64,000 bases of DNA from Moniliophthora roreri (taxonomy: Eukaryota; Basidiomycota; Agaricomycetes; Agaricales; Marasmiaceae). The stretch is taken from contig LATX02000001.1 in NCBI GenBank assembly GCA_001466705.2, positions 2,294,001 through 2,358,000 of the forward strand, written 5' to 3'. Below the pieces are notes generated by a model that made no database searches, was not told the origin of the DNA, and saw nothing but the letters and a program-made list of their open reading frames with translations. Position numbers and translations under genes: made by a program. Shown piece after piece: positions 51,795 through 63,753 of this stretch (the stretch's first letter is position 1; the number at the start of each line of letters is the position of its first letter).

Positions 51795-53969
51795 TCATCT
51801 CGAGAGGGAAAAATCTCCACTCCTCCCGCCCGATTTTTCGGAGACGTAGATATCACCGATCACCATCTCCTTGCCAGCAACAGCCTTCAACATATCCCAC
51901 ACCGTCAAGAGCCCGACAGAAACGGCCGTGAGTGCCTCCATCTCGACGCCAGTTTTACCTTCAGTAGTAACGGTCGCTTGGCATTTGATGCTGTGTCTGT
52001 GGGTCCCAGAGACATTTTCGTCCCTCTCAGGTGTGAGAGTCACGGCAACTTTGGTCAACGGAAGGGGATGACACAGTGGGATAAGATCATGGGTCTTTTT
52101 AGACCCCATGATGGCGGCGAGTTGAGCTGCAGTCAAGGCGTCCCCTTTCCGTAAAGCTTTGGTTTTCGCTTCTGTTTTTCCGTCCTCGACCGCGTTATCA
52201 TTATCGACTGGATAATCAGATACGACAAGGTCGTAGGCAATAGGCGGGATATATATTCGACCTATGGCCGTTGCAGTGCGTTTTGTTACCGACTTGTCAG
52301 AGACGTCGACCATATTAACACGTCCAGAGCTGTCAAGATGGGACAGTCGACTCTCGACAGACTCGGTTGCGGTTGTGTGGAAAGTAGATATACACGACAC
52401 GGGTTGTGACTGAAGGAAAGGCGAAAGAGGGAGCAGGCTCTTCCTTTTTTTATACCTGCGATTCGGAACGTCGCATCGTAGACCTGGAGGACAAAAAGAA
52501 CGACATCAATCACCGCACGAATAACATTGCAAGAGCAGCTACACTACATGAATGAAATGACACTCAACCACCTATTAGAATCATTGGCCGATTCGTAATC
52601 ACATTGATATCTTCAACTTCAGCATGTTTCTCCTGCTTTCCAAGTACTGCTCGACGAATGATTTTCAGCAGGTCTGAATCTGTGCCGCCATCTCGCATCG
52701 CGTCACGGAGAGAGACCTCCTTTTCATCAAACAAACAGACCTGAGCCGGGACTATGAGATTCAAGTAGCGGGATCAAGAAGAATGCTTACCTTGATCTTC
52801 CCGTCAGCGGTGATACGCAACCTATTGCATGAGGAGCAAAAATGGTCCGACATGCTACTGATGAAACCGAAGGATCCCTTGTACCCAGGAACCTTCCAAG
52901 AGCGAGCCGTATCGTTCGTTTCATCCGATATACGCATGGCACCGTGATGTTGCGTTGTTATGCGATCCAATAGCGTTGATGATGGTACCATCTTTGACTT
53001 ATCCCACTTGTTTCCTATCAATTGTCGACAATTGGGTGTCATTGCGGTGATTGAGAAGTATGGAGCAGATAGCTCACCCCGGAATGGCATAAACTCAATA
53101 AATCGTACCGAAAGTGGGGCATCTTTTGTCAGCGCCACGAAGTCGAGAATTTCGTGGTCATTGAGCCCTTTGACGACGACAACATTCAACTTGACCGTTC
53201 GAAGCTTTTCGGAAGACAATGCGGCCTCCATAGTCTTAAGAACAGCATCATGTCCTCTTCTCTTCGTCATAAGTTCAAACTTGAATGGGTCCAGGGTATC
53301 AAGACTAATGTCATTATTGAGAAGTTTGACAGGTAAAACGGGGATCGGTCGCACCTGAGGTTGAGGTGTGTCAATCCTGCATCAATATAATGAGAAAGTC
53401 GCCTATGCAAAGCGATTCCATTACTAGTCATCGCAATAGATTCTAGACCATGTTGTCGGAGACTATTCAAGCCGGCTAGAACGGATATTAGATCGAAAAA
53501 CCACGTCATCAAGTGTATATGCAATTACCGATGATATCTAATACTCCTTTTCGAACGGTCGGTTCGCCTCCAGTTAAACGTATCTTTCGTACGCCAGATT
53601 TGACGAATAATTCTGCGAGACGCAAGACTTCTTCGTTGCTCAGCAGTTTTGCGCTTGGAGTTAACTCTACCCCTTCATCCGGCATACAGTAGAAACCTGT
53701 TGGCATAGATTTTAGCCAACGATCTGGGAAGTTTCCGGAGGGACATACTAACATCGCAAATTACATTTTTCAGAGAGCGAAATTCTAAGGTAATTATGCT
53801 GTCGTTGGTACGAATCGATTAGAGCATTCGAGAATGGCTGCACTTGATCTATTGCTGAGATTCTATCCTAGAAAAAGGTGTGTCAGAGCCCGATACGTGT
53901 ACCATGTTAACATACCTGGGCAATACGCTTCAAGGCTGCCACATGAGCGTAGGAACGCAAAAGACGCAT
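51795..53969 (-). CDS. cnxABC: Molybdenum cofactor biosynthesis protein MOCS1/CnxABC (MoaA + MoaC)
   Basis: Makes cyclic pyranopterin monophosphate from GTP, the first step of molybdenum cofactor synthesis needed by nitrate reductase. The ATG at 53967-53969 opens [18 protein letters not shown], a likely mitochondrial presequence. The MoaA part is radical SAM: EKCNLRCFYC (CxxxCxxC, split by an intron), [25 protein letters not shown], and the second cluster site [14 protein letters not shown] with VCLF. The MoaA frame ends NRPMILIGG plus a stop at 52564-52566. The MoaC part (52400-51795) has [27 protein letters not shown] and [20 protein letters not shown] but no upstream ATG. An 88-nt GT-AG intron (52484-52571) would delete the last Gly and the stop and join the two in frame. 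Confidence 0.9.
52484..52571 (-). other. cnxABC: Putative regulated intron that fuses MoaA to MoaC
   Basis: On the minus strand the donor ATAG|GTGGTTGAG lies inside the MoaA terminal Gly-Gly-stop, and the acceptor is CCTCCAG|GTCTACG. Removal gives Ile-Gly-Leu-Arg-Cys-Asp and an open frame through a basic linker into MoaC. Retention leaves MoaA with its essential C-terminal Gly-Gly. Confidence 0.6.
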
Positions 53970-54087
53970 GTCACAAAGCTCTTGAAGACTCCCTCTCCTT
54001 CGACTTCCGTCCTTAAATGACGGGCGCGAATCTGCTTGGTCATCGTTAAGGTCATCGACTTCAACGGTCACACGCTCGCCGCTCGTC

Positions 54088-55862
54088 ATGCGCTGCATAT
54101 CCATTTGCTGGAATATTTTTTCCATTGCTGTTGCTCTTATCGCCATTCTCGTTCTTCACTATGGTCTCCGTATCTCAGCACCGGATGGCCCTGTCGAATC
54201 CCAGCTCGTTTGGCCAGTCTCATTTCTACCATCAGTCAAACCTTCACTAGAGAGGCTTTCATATCATCACCTGCCTCCACCAAAAGTTGGAACAGCTGAT
54301 GTGACCGCTATCATTCTCAACTGGTCCCGATTTTCTAATGTAGTTGGGATTGTCTCCGTGTTGTGCAGTCCTGCACTGGACGGTACGATAGCTTCTATCG
54401 TTGTCTGGAACAACAACCCGACAACACTTCTCAAAGAAGTTCGGATTCCTAGTCTTTGCTCTTTAGTGAACACTCAAATGCTTATGATGATTAGGAGGAG
54501 TTTGCGCAGTGTTCTCACAAAGTGAAGTTGTTCAACTCTCCGGAAAACGCGTATTTTCGGGCAAGATTTGAGGCATGTGCTGTAGCTTCCACTCCGTTTT
54601 GCTTCATCCAAGTAAGCATTCATTGTTTGATCTGCATTACGCATATTGATGTATCGCAGGACGATGACTACTTGGTTTTACCAGAAGTGATTTACACGTT
54701 GCGCGCGCGGGCATCCGAATCTTCCGTCTCTGGTATTTTCCTGGCACCCCCTCATGAAGTTTTATTTGGATCCCTGATGCATGTCATGGTTGAACCTCAT
54801 ATACACACGTCATTCAGTTGGCTTGGATATGGGTCAATCATTCGTCGTTCAGAAGCCCAAGCTTTCTTAGAGCTCATGCATTCCCTCAATGTAACCGACG
54901 AAGAATTTAGGATGGCGGACAACTATTTCTCAATCCTCCGAAACGTCTTTCCCGAAACCTGGTTCGATCAAGGAATTGAGTTAGGTGGGGGAGAACCGTT
55001 CACAGTAGGTGAGGAGGGGAATGAGCGAAATCGAAGGCACATTGTGAGTAGTTTCGTTGATACTTGAGCGCAAGTGACGTTTTAATACCTGTAGCACCGT
55101 GCTGCCGAACTGTTAGATTCAATTCTACTCTGCGAAAATCTTCCGTGTATACCAGAGTTACAGGATGCTATTTCCTTTGTGAATTTGGAGAGCTCGTCAC
55201 CGTCACCTGTATCAAGGGCGCCTTGTGCAGGAACCTCTTGTTTATTCGAAACTTCGGTCCGTCTCATATACAAAGAATTGCATATCGAATCTTCCGCGGC
55301 ACGCCATTTGTTGGACATGCAAACGAAAAACTCACTTCTGATAGGAGAGAGCGAAAAGAAAGATTATACCCGCCATCCACCATCACACGCAGTTGACGGG
55401 GACCCCCGAACGGCCTTCTGCCATGCCAATGGTCAGTTGCGTTCAACTCAAGCATTGTCTCTTTTCTCACTGTTTTAAGACACCAGAGAGGGTGAATTCA
55501 TATCTTTAATGTCATTTGGTGCTCGTCCGTTATGGAATCGGATAGAGTTCGCCCTACTCGTCAGTCCGGCTATGGAAGCGATTGTCCGTAGTTCCACATT
55601 TGAATCACTGGACAGTGGAGTCTTTGTAAGTTATGCGTCTATTCTCTTCTATAGCTTCCATTGAAATACCTGCATGTAGTCGATAATCGACTCTCAAGCA
55701 GAGTGCAACGACGTGATGGTGGGAATGACGCCATTGAAAGAATGCCACGTTGGTATTACAGTACCTGCACCTCGGGGGAGCTATGGCTTTAAAATGGTGT
55801 TTATGGAAGGTACGACTGAACAATGGTGCATATACGAAGCGTGGATCCGAGGGCATATGTGA
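54088..55862 (+). CDS. Membrane-anchored glycosyltransferase-like protein
   Basis: Probable type II membrane protein of the secretory pathway. The ATG at 54088 gives MRCISICWNIFSIAVALIAI, a signal anchor. The luminal part reads like an exostosin/GT64-type transferase: VTAIILNWSRFSNVVGIVSV, IASIVVWNNNP, LFNSPENAYFRARF, then FCFIQDDDYLVLPEVIY, where DDD is the likely metal/nucleotide-sugar site, and ASWLGYG-like FSWLGYGSIIRR. The C-terminal third contains HPPSHAVDGDPRTAF and later strand-rich sequence resembling a discoidin (F5/8 type C) sugar-binding domain. It ends at the TGA in 55860-55862. About eight introns. It starts only 118 nt from the divergent MOCS1 gene, so the two share a promoter. 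The exact activity is unknown. Confidence 0.72.
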
Positions 55863-56193
55863 GCACGAGTTGAAAGCCGCTCTATGTCCTCAGCGACTCC
55901 TCCACCTTTCCCTAGCCTGACGATGTGACTTGGGATGAAAAAGAATTCTGAATGGGTGATATAATCTAGTAGTAATATACAGTATCCTAAACAATCTTTT
56001 TTACTAAAAAAAAAAAAAGAACAATGGTGTCAGGCTAAGCAGGAGGTACAGAATGCGCGTTGGCATTGAGTTGGTTTCAGTTGTTTGCATCTATCTATCT
56101 ATTTACCCCGCCTACGTCAGATAAAGCAACCGTGGAACCTTCACCAAGCACTAAGCACCAAGGTTGGCCTCCAGCAACCGCGCCCATACCAGT
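55863..56193. other. Intergenic region with poly(A) run
   Basis: This 331-nt gap holds the 3' region of the glycosyltransferase-like gene and the upstream region of the NIPSNAP gene. A run of thirteen A lies at about 56006-56018, and an ATCTATCTATCTATTT microsatellite near 56091. No gene is seen. Confidence 0.4.
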
Positions 56194-57456
56194 ATGCTCC
56201 GTACTTCTGCCTTCAAAGTCCTTTCCACGGCTTCAAGGCGCCCAATATCTGTTCAGGTACCGCTAACGTCCTACTTGAGATTTGGGTTTGTCTGATTGAA
56301 ATCAGTCCTTACTGCATGGGTCTCCCGAAGCAAAGAAAGCAGGGGAAAGCGAAATATTACAGGTGAGCCCTGGAGTTCTGACTTCAGGAGCCTAGAAACT
56401 AACAAGTCCACAGGTAAATACAAACAGCAGGTGCTCCCCGTTCTATCTCTCAAGAATCTCTACAGCACTCTCGACTCGTGGGACGTGGAAAATATGTACA
56501 TGGATTTGAGGGTGAGGACGAATGGAACTGAAAGCGACGAAGACCCTAACCATGATTCCCAGTTCATCGCGTGAAGTCGGACAAGACAAAGGAATACAAG
56601 GAGGCTGCGTGAGTGCCATCACTGCCAAATGGGAGTACGGAACTCTAACGCGATTTCCTCAGCGAGAAGTATTACATGGGACTCGTGGAAGATCCAAGAT
56701 TACATGTCAAGCTAACAGGAAGCTGGGAAACTTCTGTGGGCGACCAGGACACATTCTTCCATATTCTTGAATACGAGAACTATGGCGGCTACGACAACAC
56801 CACTCAACTAGTTCGGACCTCAGAGGTATGTTCACTGACTTGATACCGGATAATTTCCGTTGATGATTGCGCACTATCAGCATTTGAACTCATACCAAGC
56901 TATGCTACCCTACATCAACTCACGGTCATGCCAATTGAATCAAGAATTCGCATTCTTTCCCACCGCTCCCCCTCATGCCCAAGGAGGCATTTTCGAATTG
57001 AGAACGTATCAGCTTGTTCCAGGAACACTGTTGGAGTGGGAGAACACCTGGTGAGTATTGGTCCTGATTTATGTTTGGACCATACTGATCCCCTCTGACC
57101 AAGGCGTAGAGGCATAGAGGCTCGTCGCAAATTCGTCGCACCCGTTGGTGCGTGGTTTTCGCAAGTCGGGCGCCTCCATCAGGTGCACCACATGTGGCAG
57201 TATGAGTAAGGGCAACCCTCCGCCGTGGAGACCGCAATAGACTCACCGTGTTTCAATATATAGGAGTCTGCAACACAGAAAAGAGGTTCGCGAGAAAGCG
57301 TGGCAGGTCGATGGATGGGCTGAGACTGTTGACAAGGTAATTTGAGGCTTTGACGCTTGTCAAGTTTACTAACGGTGTAATCCCAAGACTGCACAACTAG
57401 CCAAGACTATGGACTCTTTCATCCTTCACCCTCTTTCCTACAGTCCTCTGAAGTGA
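56194..57456 (+). CDS. Mitochondrial NIPSNAP-family protein
   Basis: NIPSNAP homologue, a dimeric alpha-beta barrel fold found in mitochondria; animal members act in mitophagy signalling, the fungal role is unclear. The ATG at 56194 opens MLRTSAFKVLSTASRRPISV, a basic Ser/Arg-rich presequence. After introns it continues QSLLHGSPEAKKAGESEILQ, HSRLVGRGKYVHGFEVHRVK, EYKEAAEKYYMGLVEDP, SWETSVGDQDTFFHILEYEN and YGGYDNTTQLVRTSEH. The second half has the classical NIPSNAP block FELRTYQLVPGTLLEWENTW, GAWFSQVGRLHQVHHMWQYE and RKEVREKAWQVDGWAETVDK, ending at the TGA in 57454-57456. About 330 residues, the usual length. The intron after the ILQ codons runs to the acceptor CTCTACAG near 56463. Confidence 0.87.
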
Positions 57457-57852
57457 ACACGGGTCGTAGATGACAATTTGGTTTTCATTCCTTGAGATGT
57501 ATATGACTGGTTTGTATGTATATATTCGTGGATCAACACTGCCCTCGTCATTGGGAAGATTCGGAATCCAAAAATTTCGTTTAGCGTAGACTGACGTAGG
57601 TACTGGCGTGCAGAAATTGCAATTCGTAAATAGCCGTCGATCGCATCGACTGGAAAATTTTGTTGGGATGGAGAGTGCCGGGTGCGACTGTCCGAATGAC
57701 TATACATAAGCAAAAAGCTTCCTTTGGTTTAAACACCGCCTTTGAAGGCATCATCACATGCCCATTCCTTCATCGCAAATCATCAAAGCTTTGACCAGAA
57801 CCACCACTGTCTCTATTCCCTCTTCGTCCCGCCGTTCAAAATATCACAATTG
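57457..57852. other. Intergenic region, nothing recognised
   Basis: This is the gap between the NIPSNAP gene and the Zn2Cys6 regulator. It contains the 3' untranslated region and the promoter of the latter. No gene, repeat or clear factor site is seen. Confidence 0.4.
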
Positions 57853-60800
57853 ATGGATTGGCATGAATCAGACCATTCGGATGACGGAGATAATCAAGAT
57901 TCTCAGGCAGCATCGCGGAAACGAAGTAGTCGAGGTGGGAACTGTTATATTTGGATCCTCGCCTATTCCTTAACCCGACCACTTTTCGCTCTTTAGCTTG
58001 TGACCAGTGCAGAAAGACTAAGAGCAAATGCGAGCGTGGCGCAAATGAAGGGGTTCCCTGTAAGAGCTGTGCGTTAAGCGGGACTGGTACGTCCGTAATA
58101 AATTCCCCTGTCTTTTTGGCTGACTTTCGTCATGGAAGCCTGCACTTTTCTAGGTGGCGTCACGGTTCACATTTTGCTTTTCATATAGTAGCTAAATGAA
58201 GCTGCAGGTCCTAGCTACAAGCGAGGGCCTCCAAAGGGCTACATACGCGCTATTGAACAGAGGTGGCATCAAGTTGAATCTCTGCTCGGTGTCATTTTGC
58301 AATGCCCAGATCCTCGAGTGCGCAGCGTTGTTTCAGATTTGCGGCAGGACGAGCTCGCTAGAGAGATACTTCAGAGAGTTGATACGGGACCTTATGTACG
58401 TGCATGCTGTTTCTGCCAAATACTGGACGCTTATTCGTACCTTCTGCATCTCCTAGGGTCCATCAGGTCGACGTTTTCAATCACAAGGTGCAACCAAAGA
58501 AGACTTTTTTGCATCAGTACTGCGGAGCAATGGCTCAATACCTGGACGCGAGCAATCTCGAAATCGACGGCAGTCAAGAGTCTCCCGTGAGAAGGTCTCC
58601 TCAACACAAGGTGTATCCTTTCATCGGTGATAGCAGAAGTACTTCACCTAATGCTTCTCTTACCCGTACCTAGATAGGGGACTGTCCATAGTCCCAACGC
58701 AGGAATGGCAAGACAACTTGTCCAGTCGGCTCGCTTCTTCTAGCTCTGCTGCATCGTCACCGTACTCTACATGTTCTACGCCCAGCGGTGGGCCGGCTAC
58801 GCAAAGGCGACGAGTAGACGCTGTTTCTCCCGTGGAATGGAACGATATGTATACAATGGAGGCTACCTCAGGTGATTCCCTTCTTCAGACTCATTTCAAT
58901 ATATTGATACCGCTACATCATTCCAGACTCAGATGATCACGATTCCATAAAGGATCCTACTGAAAGTATGGGCGAGTTGTCCCTGACTGATTACCAGGAG
59001 GTAGGTATTTTCATATGAAACTCTGAGAAGCTAACTTGCAGGCAGATACGGTATCACGGGAAAGCCAGCGGGCTGCATCTATTGAGCAAGGACAACAGGA
59101 CAGATGAGAGGAATGAAGGAGGGATTTGGTAAGTTACACCCTGCGAAATGTCCAACGTTATTCAATGGCGCCCTAGGATGTTGCCTATGGCTCGTGTATG
59201 GCCACCGTCAAAAGATTACGTCGCTCAAGTTGCCAAGGAAGAAGACTATGAAGTTGTACTACCACCTGTCCAGATGCAAGACCACCTTATCGATCTCTAT
59301 TTTACCTACATCCACCCTGTCTTCCCTGTCATACACAAAAGCTGTTTCTTGTCTGAATACCATGCACGGTGCGTAAAGGAGAGATAGGCTATCCGACGCC
59401 ACCTGACACCTTTTGGTTTGGCAGGAAACAAGGGAAACGAGACGAAGAACCAATACCAACAACATATTCATCCCCGAAACCCGAATCATCACAAAAAGCC
59501 TCTACTCTACTTCTCCTTTCAATGTTTGCTATCACGGCTCGATTTGTTGATAATATCGAGCCCCTACCACCAAAAGGAAAAATGTGGGAAGCCGGTTGCC
59601 AGTATTTTGACAATGCGCGGCTGATTCTCAGTAAGTTGTTGCCATCATGATACCCGCTAACGACTAATTCACCTTTGTATCTTTCAGCTAAGATCTTTGA
59701 CCGGTCGAGGCCCTGTACTGTTCAGTCTCTTCTATTGCTTGGTTACCGCGAATTTGGGCTTGGGAGCATGGAGCAAGGGTGGATTTATATCGGTATGTGT
59801 ATGTTGTACGTGGGAATGGAAGGAAAGCTAATGTCATGGCAGGTATGGCGATTCGTATGGTTCGTGCTGGATTCTTATGCGTGAGTACGGGCATAAGAGT
59901 TGATTTTCAATACAGGCAATGGATTTGGGTCTCAACTGCAACTCTGATCATTGGAAGCAGCATGGACACGACCTATTTGCACGTGATGAGACTCAGACGC
60001 GGCGACAGATCTGGTGGATGTGTTGTCTCGCTGATAGGTGAGAATTTTTGGATGACATTCGCGTTGTTCCGTAGCTCATCTCTCGGAAAATCCAGGTATG
60101 GCTCATTATACATGGGTCGGTAACGTTTCCTTTTCTCACGACCGTGCACTGACTTCCGATAGGTCGACCAATCATCATTCGTGAGGAGGACTATGACACT
60201 CCCTTTCCTGAGCTCGGCGAGGTGCGGATTACTTTGATTTCCGTTCAATATGGTCAAGCTTATTGTGGCTATTTTTAGGATGACGATGAACCATGGGGAC
60301 CATTGCAAAGTGACTCGATCAACGTATCCTATCCGAGAGTTCCGGGCAAGATAATGCTCGCCTTTCATGGCACGGCATCCCTATGTGCGTTGTAACATCC
60401 ATGCGTAGCAATCATTTCCCACTGATTTGCTCCCAGGTACAATATTGGGGGATATCATCACAAAAGTTTACCCAGTCCGGTCTCAGCATAAAGTATCGCG
60501 TCGCAGTTTGTATGCTGAGCTTGAGACTCGTCTAGACCAGTGGTATCTGTCACTCCCCGAAGCCCTTCAGTTTGACTTGAATAGCAAACGAAGGGTTCCT
60601 CCTCCGCATGTCCTTTTTGTTCACATTCGATATTGGGGTGCTGTGCTTTTGTTGAATCGAGCATTGTGAGTATCCTTCGTGAGGTTTCCTTTTTAGCCAC
60701 TGATCAGACGGATAGTATTCCTAATTGGCGAGGCGCACATTCGCCCTCTGCGAACGGAGACTTTGTTTCGACATCTCGAAAGTCGACCTTTGAATTAAAG

Positions 60801-61744
60801 GCCTTTGATCTTTCCCAAGGTGCCGCCAGTCGTATAAGTGGGATAGGTAGGCACATCAAAACTAACGTCTTTACTTCCGATAATTAACCGTTTCTCAAAG
60901 TGAACGCCTGGCGAGAAACTTTCACACTAAGGCGTGCGTCTCCTTTCTTGACAGCGTACATGCTTGCCACTGGGTGCGTCCTTCCTTATCCGAGTCATTT
61001 TTTTAATGACTCAATTCACTTTCCCACCTATCAGTATCATGCACATCTTGACATGTATGTGTTTACTCCACTGTGTCTGCGTTTGGCTATGCTGAAAAGA
61101 TGACCACAGTGACGCTCCGACCGTCCAATGTCCAAGCATCTCAAGGATTGCGACAGGTCATGACGGCTTTGAAGGATATGGCGGTACTGTGGCCAAGTGC
61201 CTCTCGTGCCCTCGACCTCATCAGTGGTGTGAGACTGACGTACGAGACTACACAAATGAATGTCTCTACGGGGGAGAGAATCAAGCGACAGGCGGACGAT
61301 GCTTTTGGGCAGGAAAAGAGTTCCGATTATCTCCAGCGGGAGACGTTTGGACCAAGTCATGACGGAAATCCGCCTCAAGTCATTCAGCATCAGGCGACAG
61401 AAGCCGGTGTACAGGATCTCAGCACCCGTATCATGGCGCACATGCTTGGACTTGATATCCCAGGCGTTGAGCCATCGACTTCATATTATCCTGGATATGA
61501 ATGGTGGCCCCGGCCAGGTGAAGGACAGCAGCAGCAGCAGCAGCATGTTTCGCAGGGCATGCCTCAACAAATGCCATCATTTGTGCCAAACGTGAACAGT
61601 TATTCGCGGTCAAACGTCCCCAACATTCAAGGGTATCCGCCTCCGGGTGTGACTCATAGGACGGGTGGGGAAGAGTGGCTGCAACAGATTCAGGCGCCCG
61701 CAACCGTACCGGATTATTCGTATAATTATCAATTTGGAGTCTAG
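57853..61744 (+). CDS. Zn(II)2Cys6 fungal transcription factor
   Basis: Sequence-specific nuclear regulator. The ATG at 57853 gives MDWHESDHSDDGDNQDSQAA, an acidic leader. After an intron the binuclear cluster reads C-D-Q-C-x6-C-x9-C-K-S-C-x6-C (57995-58155), all six cysteines present, followed by the linker GPSYKRGPPKGYIRAIEQRW and a dimerisation helix. A Ser-rich disordered stretch leads to IRYHGKASGLHLLSK and the fungal-specific regulatory domain (PF04082-like): DLYFTYIHPVFPVIHKSCFL, LLLLSMFAITARF, IYIGMAIRMAMDLGLN and RRQIWWMCC. The C-terminus is Gln/Pro/Tyr-rich with a CAG-encoded Gln run near 61527 and ends YNYQFGV, a plausible activation domain. About 950 residues and more than fifteen introns. 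The target pathway is not apparent. Confidence 0.85.
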
Positions 61745-62225
61745 GTTAAATTATGGCGAGAATAGTACGCTGTACAGTACACCGTTGTAGCTAATTTTCA
61801 AAAGCGTGTATTATGTTGTGTATCATGTACTTGTGGGAGAAATCAAGGATGGGATCATAAGGGTGGTTCCATTTTAAGATACAATGTTGAGAAGATGCCT
61901 TGAGCCCGGGGCCGCTTGAGCCCGCCTGAGAAGACTGAGGAATGGTTACCTGATGGCTACTTTTTTGGGATACAAAGGGCAACAGCTGATTCGCTTTTTG
62001 CCTGGTTTACATATGACTGATCGATCTCGGTCCTGATTTGAGAACAATGGGGAGGAGTCAGTGGGCAAAGTGTGAGGACATAACAAATACGATTCCATTT
62101 ACATAACCGCGGCGGTTGTGGGTCCATACAGGCTGATCCCTTTTTCTCACCTTTCCTCCCACTATGTGCGCTGCGATTCGCACTCTCCTCAATCCTGTCC
62201 AGGCAAGGATGGCGGACAAGTAACT
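61745..62225. other. Intergenic region, nothing recognised
   Basis: This gap of 481 nt separates the two transcription-factor genes. It has an imperfect TTGAGCCCG repeat at about 61900-61925 and no supported gene. The frame upstream of 62226 is open back to 62118 but contains no earlier ATG. Confidence 0.4.
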
Positions 62226-63529
62226 ATGGTTGTTATTTCGTCAAGTCAGGTTATTTCTGACCCCGTAAAATATAGGTCTTTGGCAGAGCACTCACAACTC
62301 TCACATGCAGATACCGAAGTTCCGTCTTCACCTGACGACGAGAGCGAAGATTCGACTGTAGAAGTTCCACACGACGATGAAGAAGGGAACGGAGAGGATG
62401 AGATACCCGGGGAGGACGATGCAATACCAGAAGACTCACCAACAGACTCACCCACAAACGCGACAACGATACCCCAATATGTACCCCAGCATCGCGACCA
62501 TAAACCACATCCAAATTGTCCTGATACCCTTGCGTGTCTCCCGGATACAGATGGAAGACCACAGCATACATTACCAGTAATATTGCGTTGTGCAATCTTG
62601 GGGAGCCCACGGAAAAGACTCACGATCCGTGAGATTTACGCAGCGATGGAGGGGAAATATGCATATTACAGAACCGCTGGATCTACTTGGAAGGTGCGTT
62701 TTACTCTTACAATTGTGCGTCATTTTCTTACATTCTTTTCTCTGTCTTGTAGCAATCTGTGCGACACCACCTTTCCTTAAATCGTCTATTTGAACGACAG
62801 CCCCGACCAGTAACTGACCCCGGTTTCGGCTCATATTGGACTGTCAATCTCGCAGCACCTCCTGGAACGAAGCGTCCTCGCAAACGTGGCAGACCTAATA
62901 AAAATAAAGATACAGCAACCAAAGAGGTAGATAAACGTCGCGGACGACCTCGCAAGGATTCTGAACCACCACCAACGTCCGCTTCCACCGCTGGAAATGT
63001 CCCGTCTTCTAGCAAGTGGAAGCCGTCACCTGAAGGGGAATTTATGGACGAACTGCAGTCAAACTGTGGAGGTGACATCCATATGCATGGTCGTTCGGAA
63101 GACGAGCTTTTGGAGAGTGAAGAAGAAATTATGCATCCTTTCGAGCGTCGCTCCTCGCTAATTGGATTGACGCCGTATCCTTCTGGTGCTGCAGCCTCTC
63201 GAGCTTTGGATGAAAGCGCGTACGCGACAATCGAAAAGCTTCAGACCGAAGTAGCCGAGCTAAGGCGACAATCCAGTGATGCAGTATCTTTGTCAATACG
63301 CCTTTCGGATCAACTGGCGCAAGCGCACGCAGAGGCCTCGCGAGCAAAGTCGAGTCTACGGAGTATAGAATCTCTTCTCGAGGAAGAGTCAGGTAAACGA
63401 ATGGATGCAGAGAAACAGGTAGCTGAAGAGATAAAGTTGCGGCATGAAGCTGAAGAGAAGCTTCGGGAAGCGGAGGCGAGAATTTCATCTATGGAACAGC
63501 ACTGGGAGCCTAAAGAGCATGAATCATGA
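62226..63529 (+). CDS. Forkhead transcription factor with AT-hooks and coiled coil
   Basis: Nuclear DNA-binding protein. The ATG at 62226 gives MVVISSSQVISDPVKYRSLA, then an acidic Asp/Glu/Ser segment (62320-62440). The forkhead domain begins TLPVILRCAILGSPRKRLTI and continues with YAAMEGKYAYYRTAGSTWK, an intron at 62694-62753, and QSVRHHLSLNRLFERQP in the recognition helix, where the usual Asn-Ser-Ile-Arg-His-Asn is Gln-Ser-Val-Arg-His-His. Two AT-hook cores follow directly (KRGRPNKNK and RRGRPRKDS, about 62885-62960). The C-terminal 110 residues form a coiled coil with SDQLAQAHAEASRAKSSLRS and KQVAEEIKLRHEAEEKLREA. The stop is at 63527-63529. About 415 residues. Confidence 0.85.
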
Positions 63530-63753
63530 ACGTTTTATTCCATATTTGCGTTGGAACACAGGTGTATGTAGTAGAGTACTTAGTGCTGGCTATTGGATCG
63601 GGCCTGACGCGCCTTGTGATATATTTTCGTTTCCATCTTATCTTGTGTAGGTTATCTGTGGCTTATCTTGTGTGGGTCCATAGTGACGCCGTTCATATTG
63701 CCGGGATGGAGATGGATCGCGGCAAATTGCTTTCTCACGCAAAAACTTTTTCG

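Noticed and set aside
53907..54146. Longer N-terminus for MOCS1 starting at 54146
   Set aside because: It would overlap the start of the divergent gene, and the ATG at 53969 already gives a good presequence; kept only as an open possibility.
56380..56470. Open frame KYKQQVLPVLSLKNLYS as part of the NIPSNAP protein
   Set aside because: Conservation requires the exon to start at the later acceptor CTCTACAG (HSRLVGRGKYVHGF), so this stretch is intron.
58680..58760. A frame-breaking TAG in the Zn2Cys6 gene suggesting a pseudogene
   Set aside because: The stop lies in the wrong frame; splicing in the correct frame reads LSIVPTQEWQDNLSSRLASS and continues normally.
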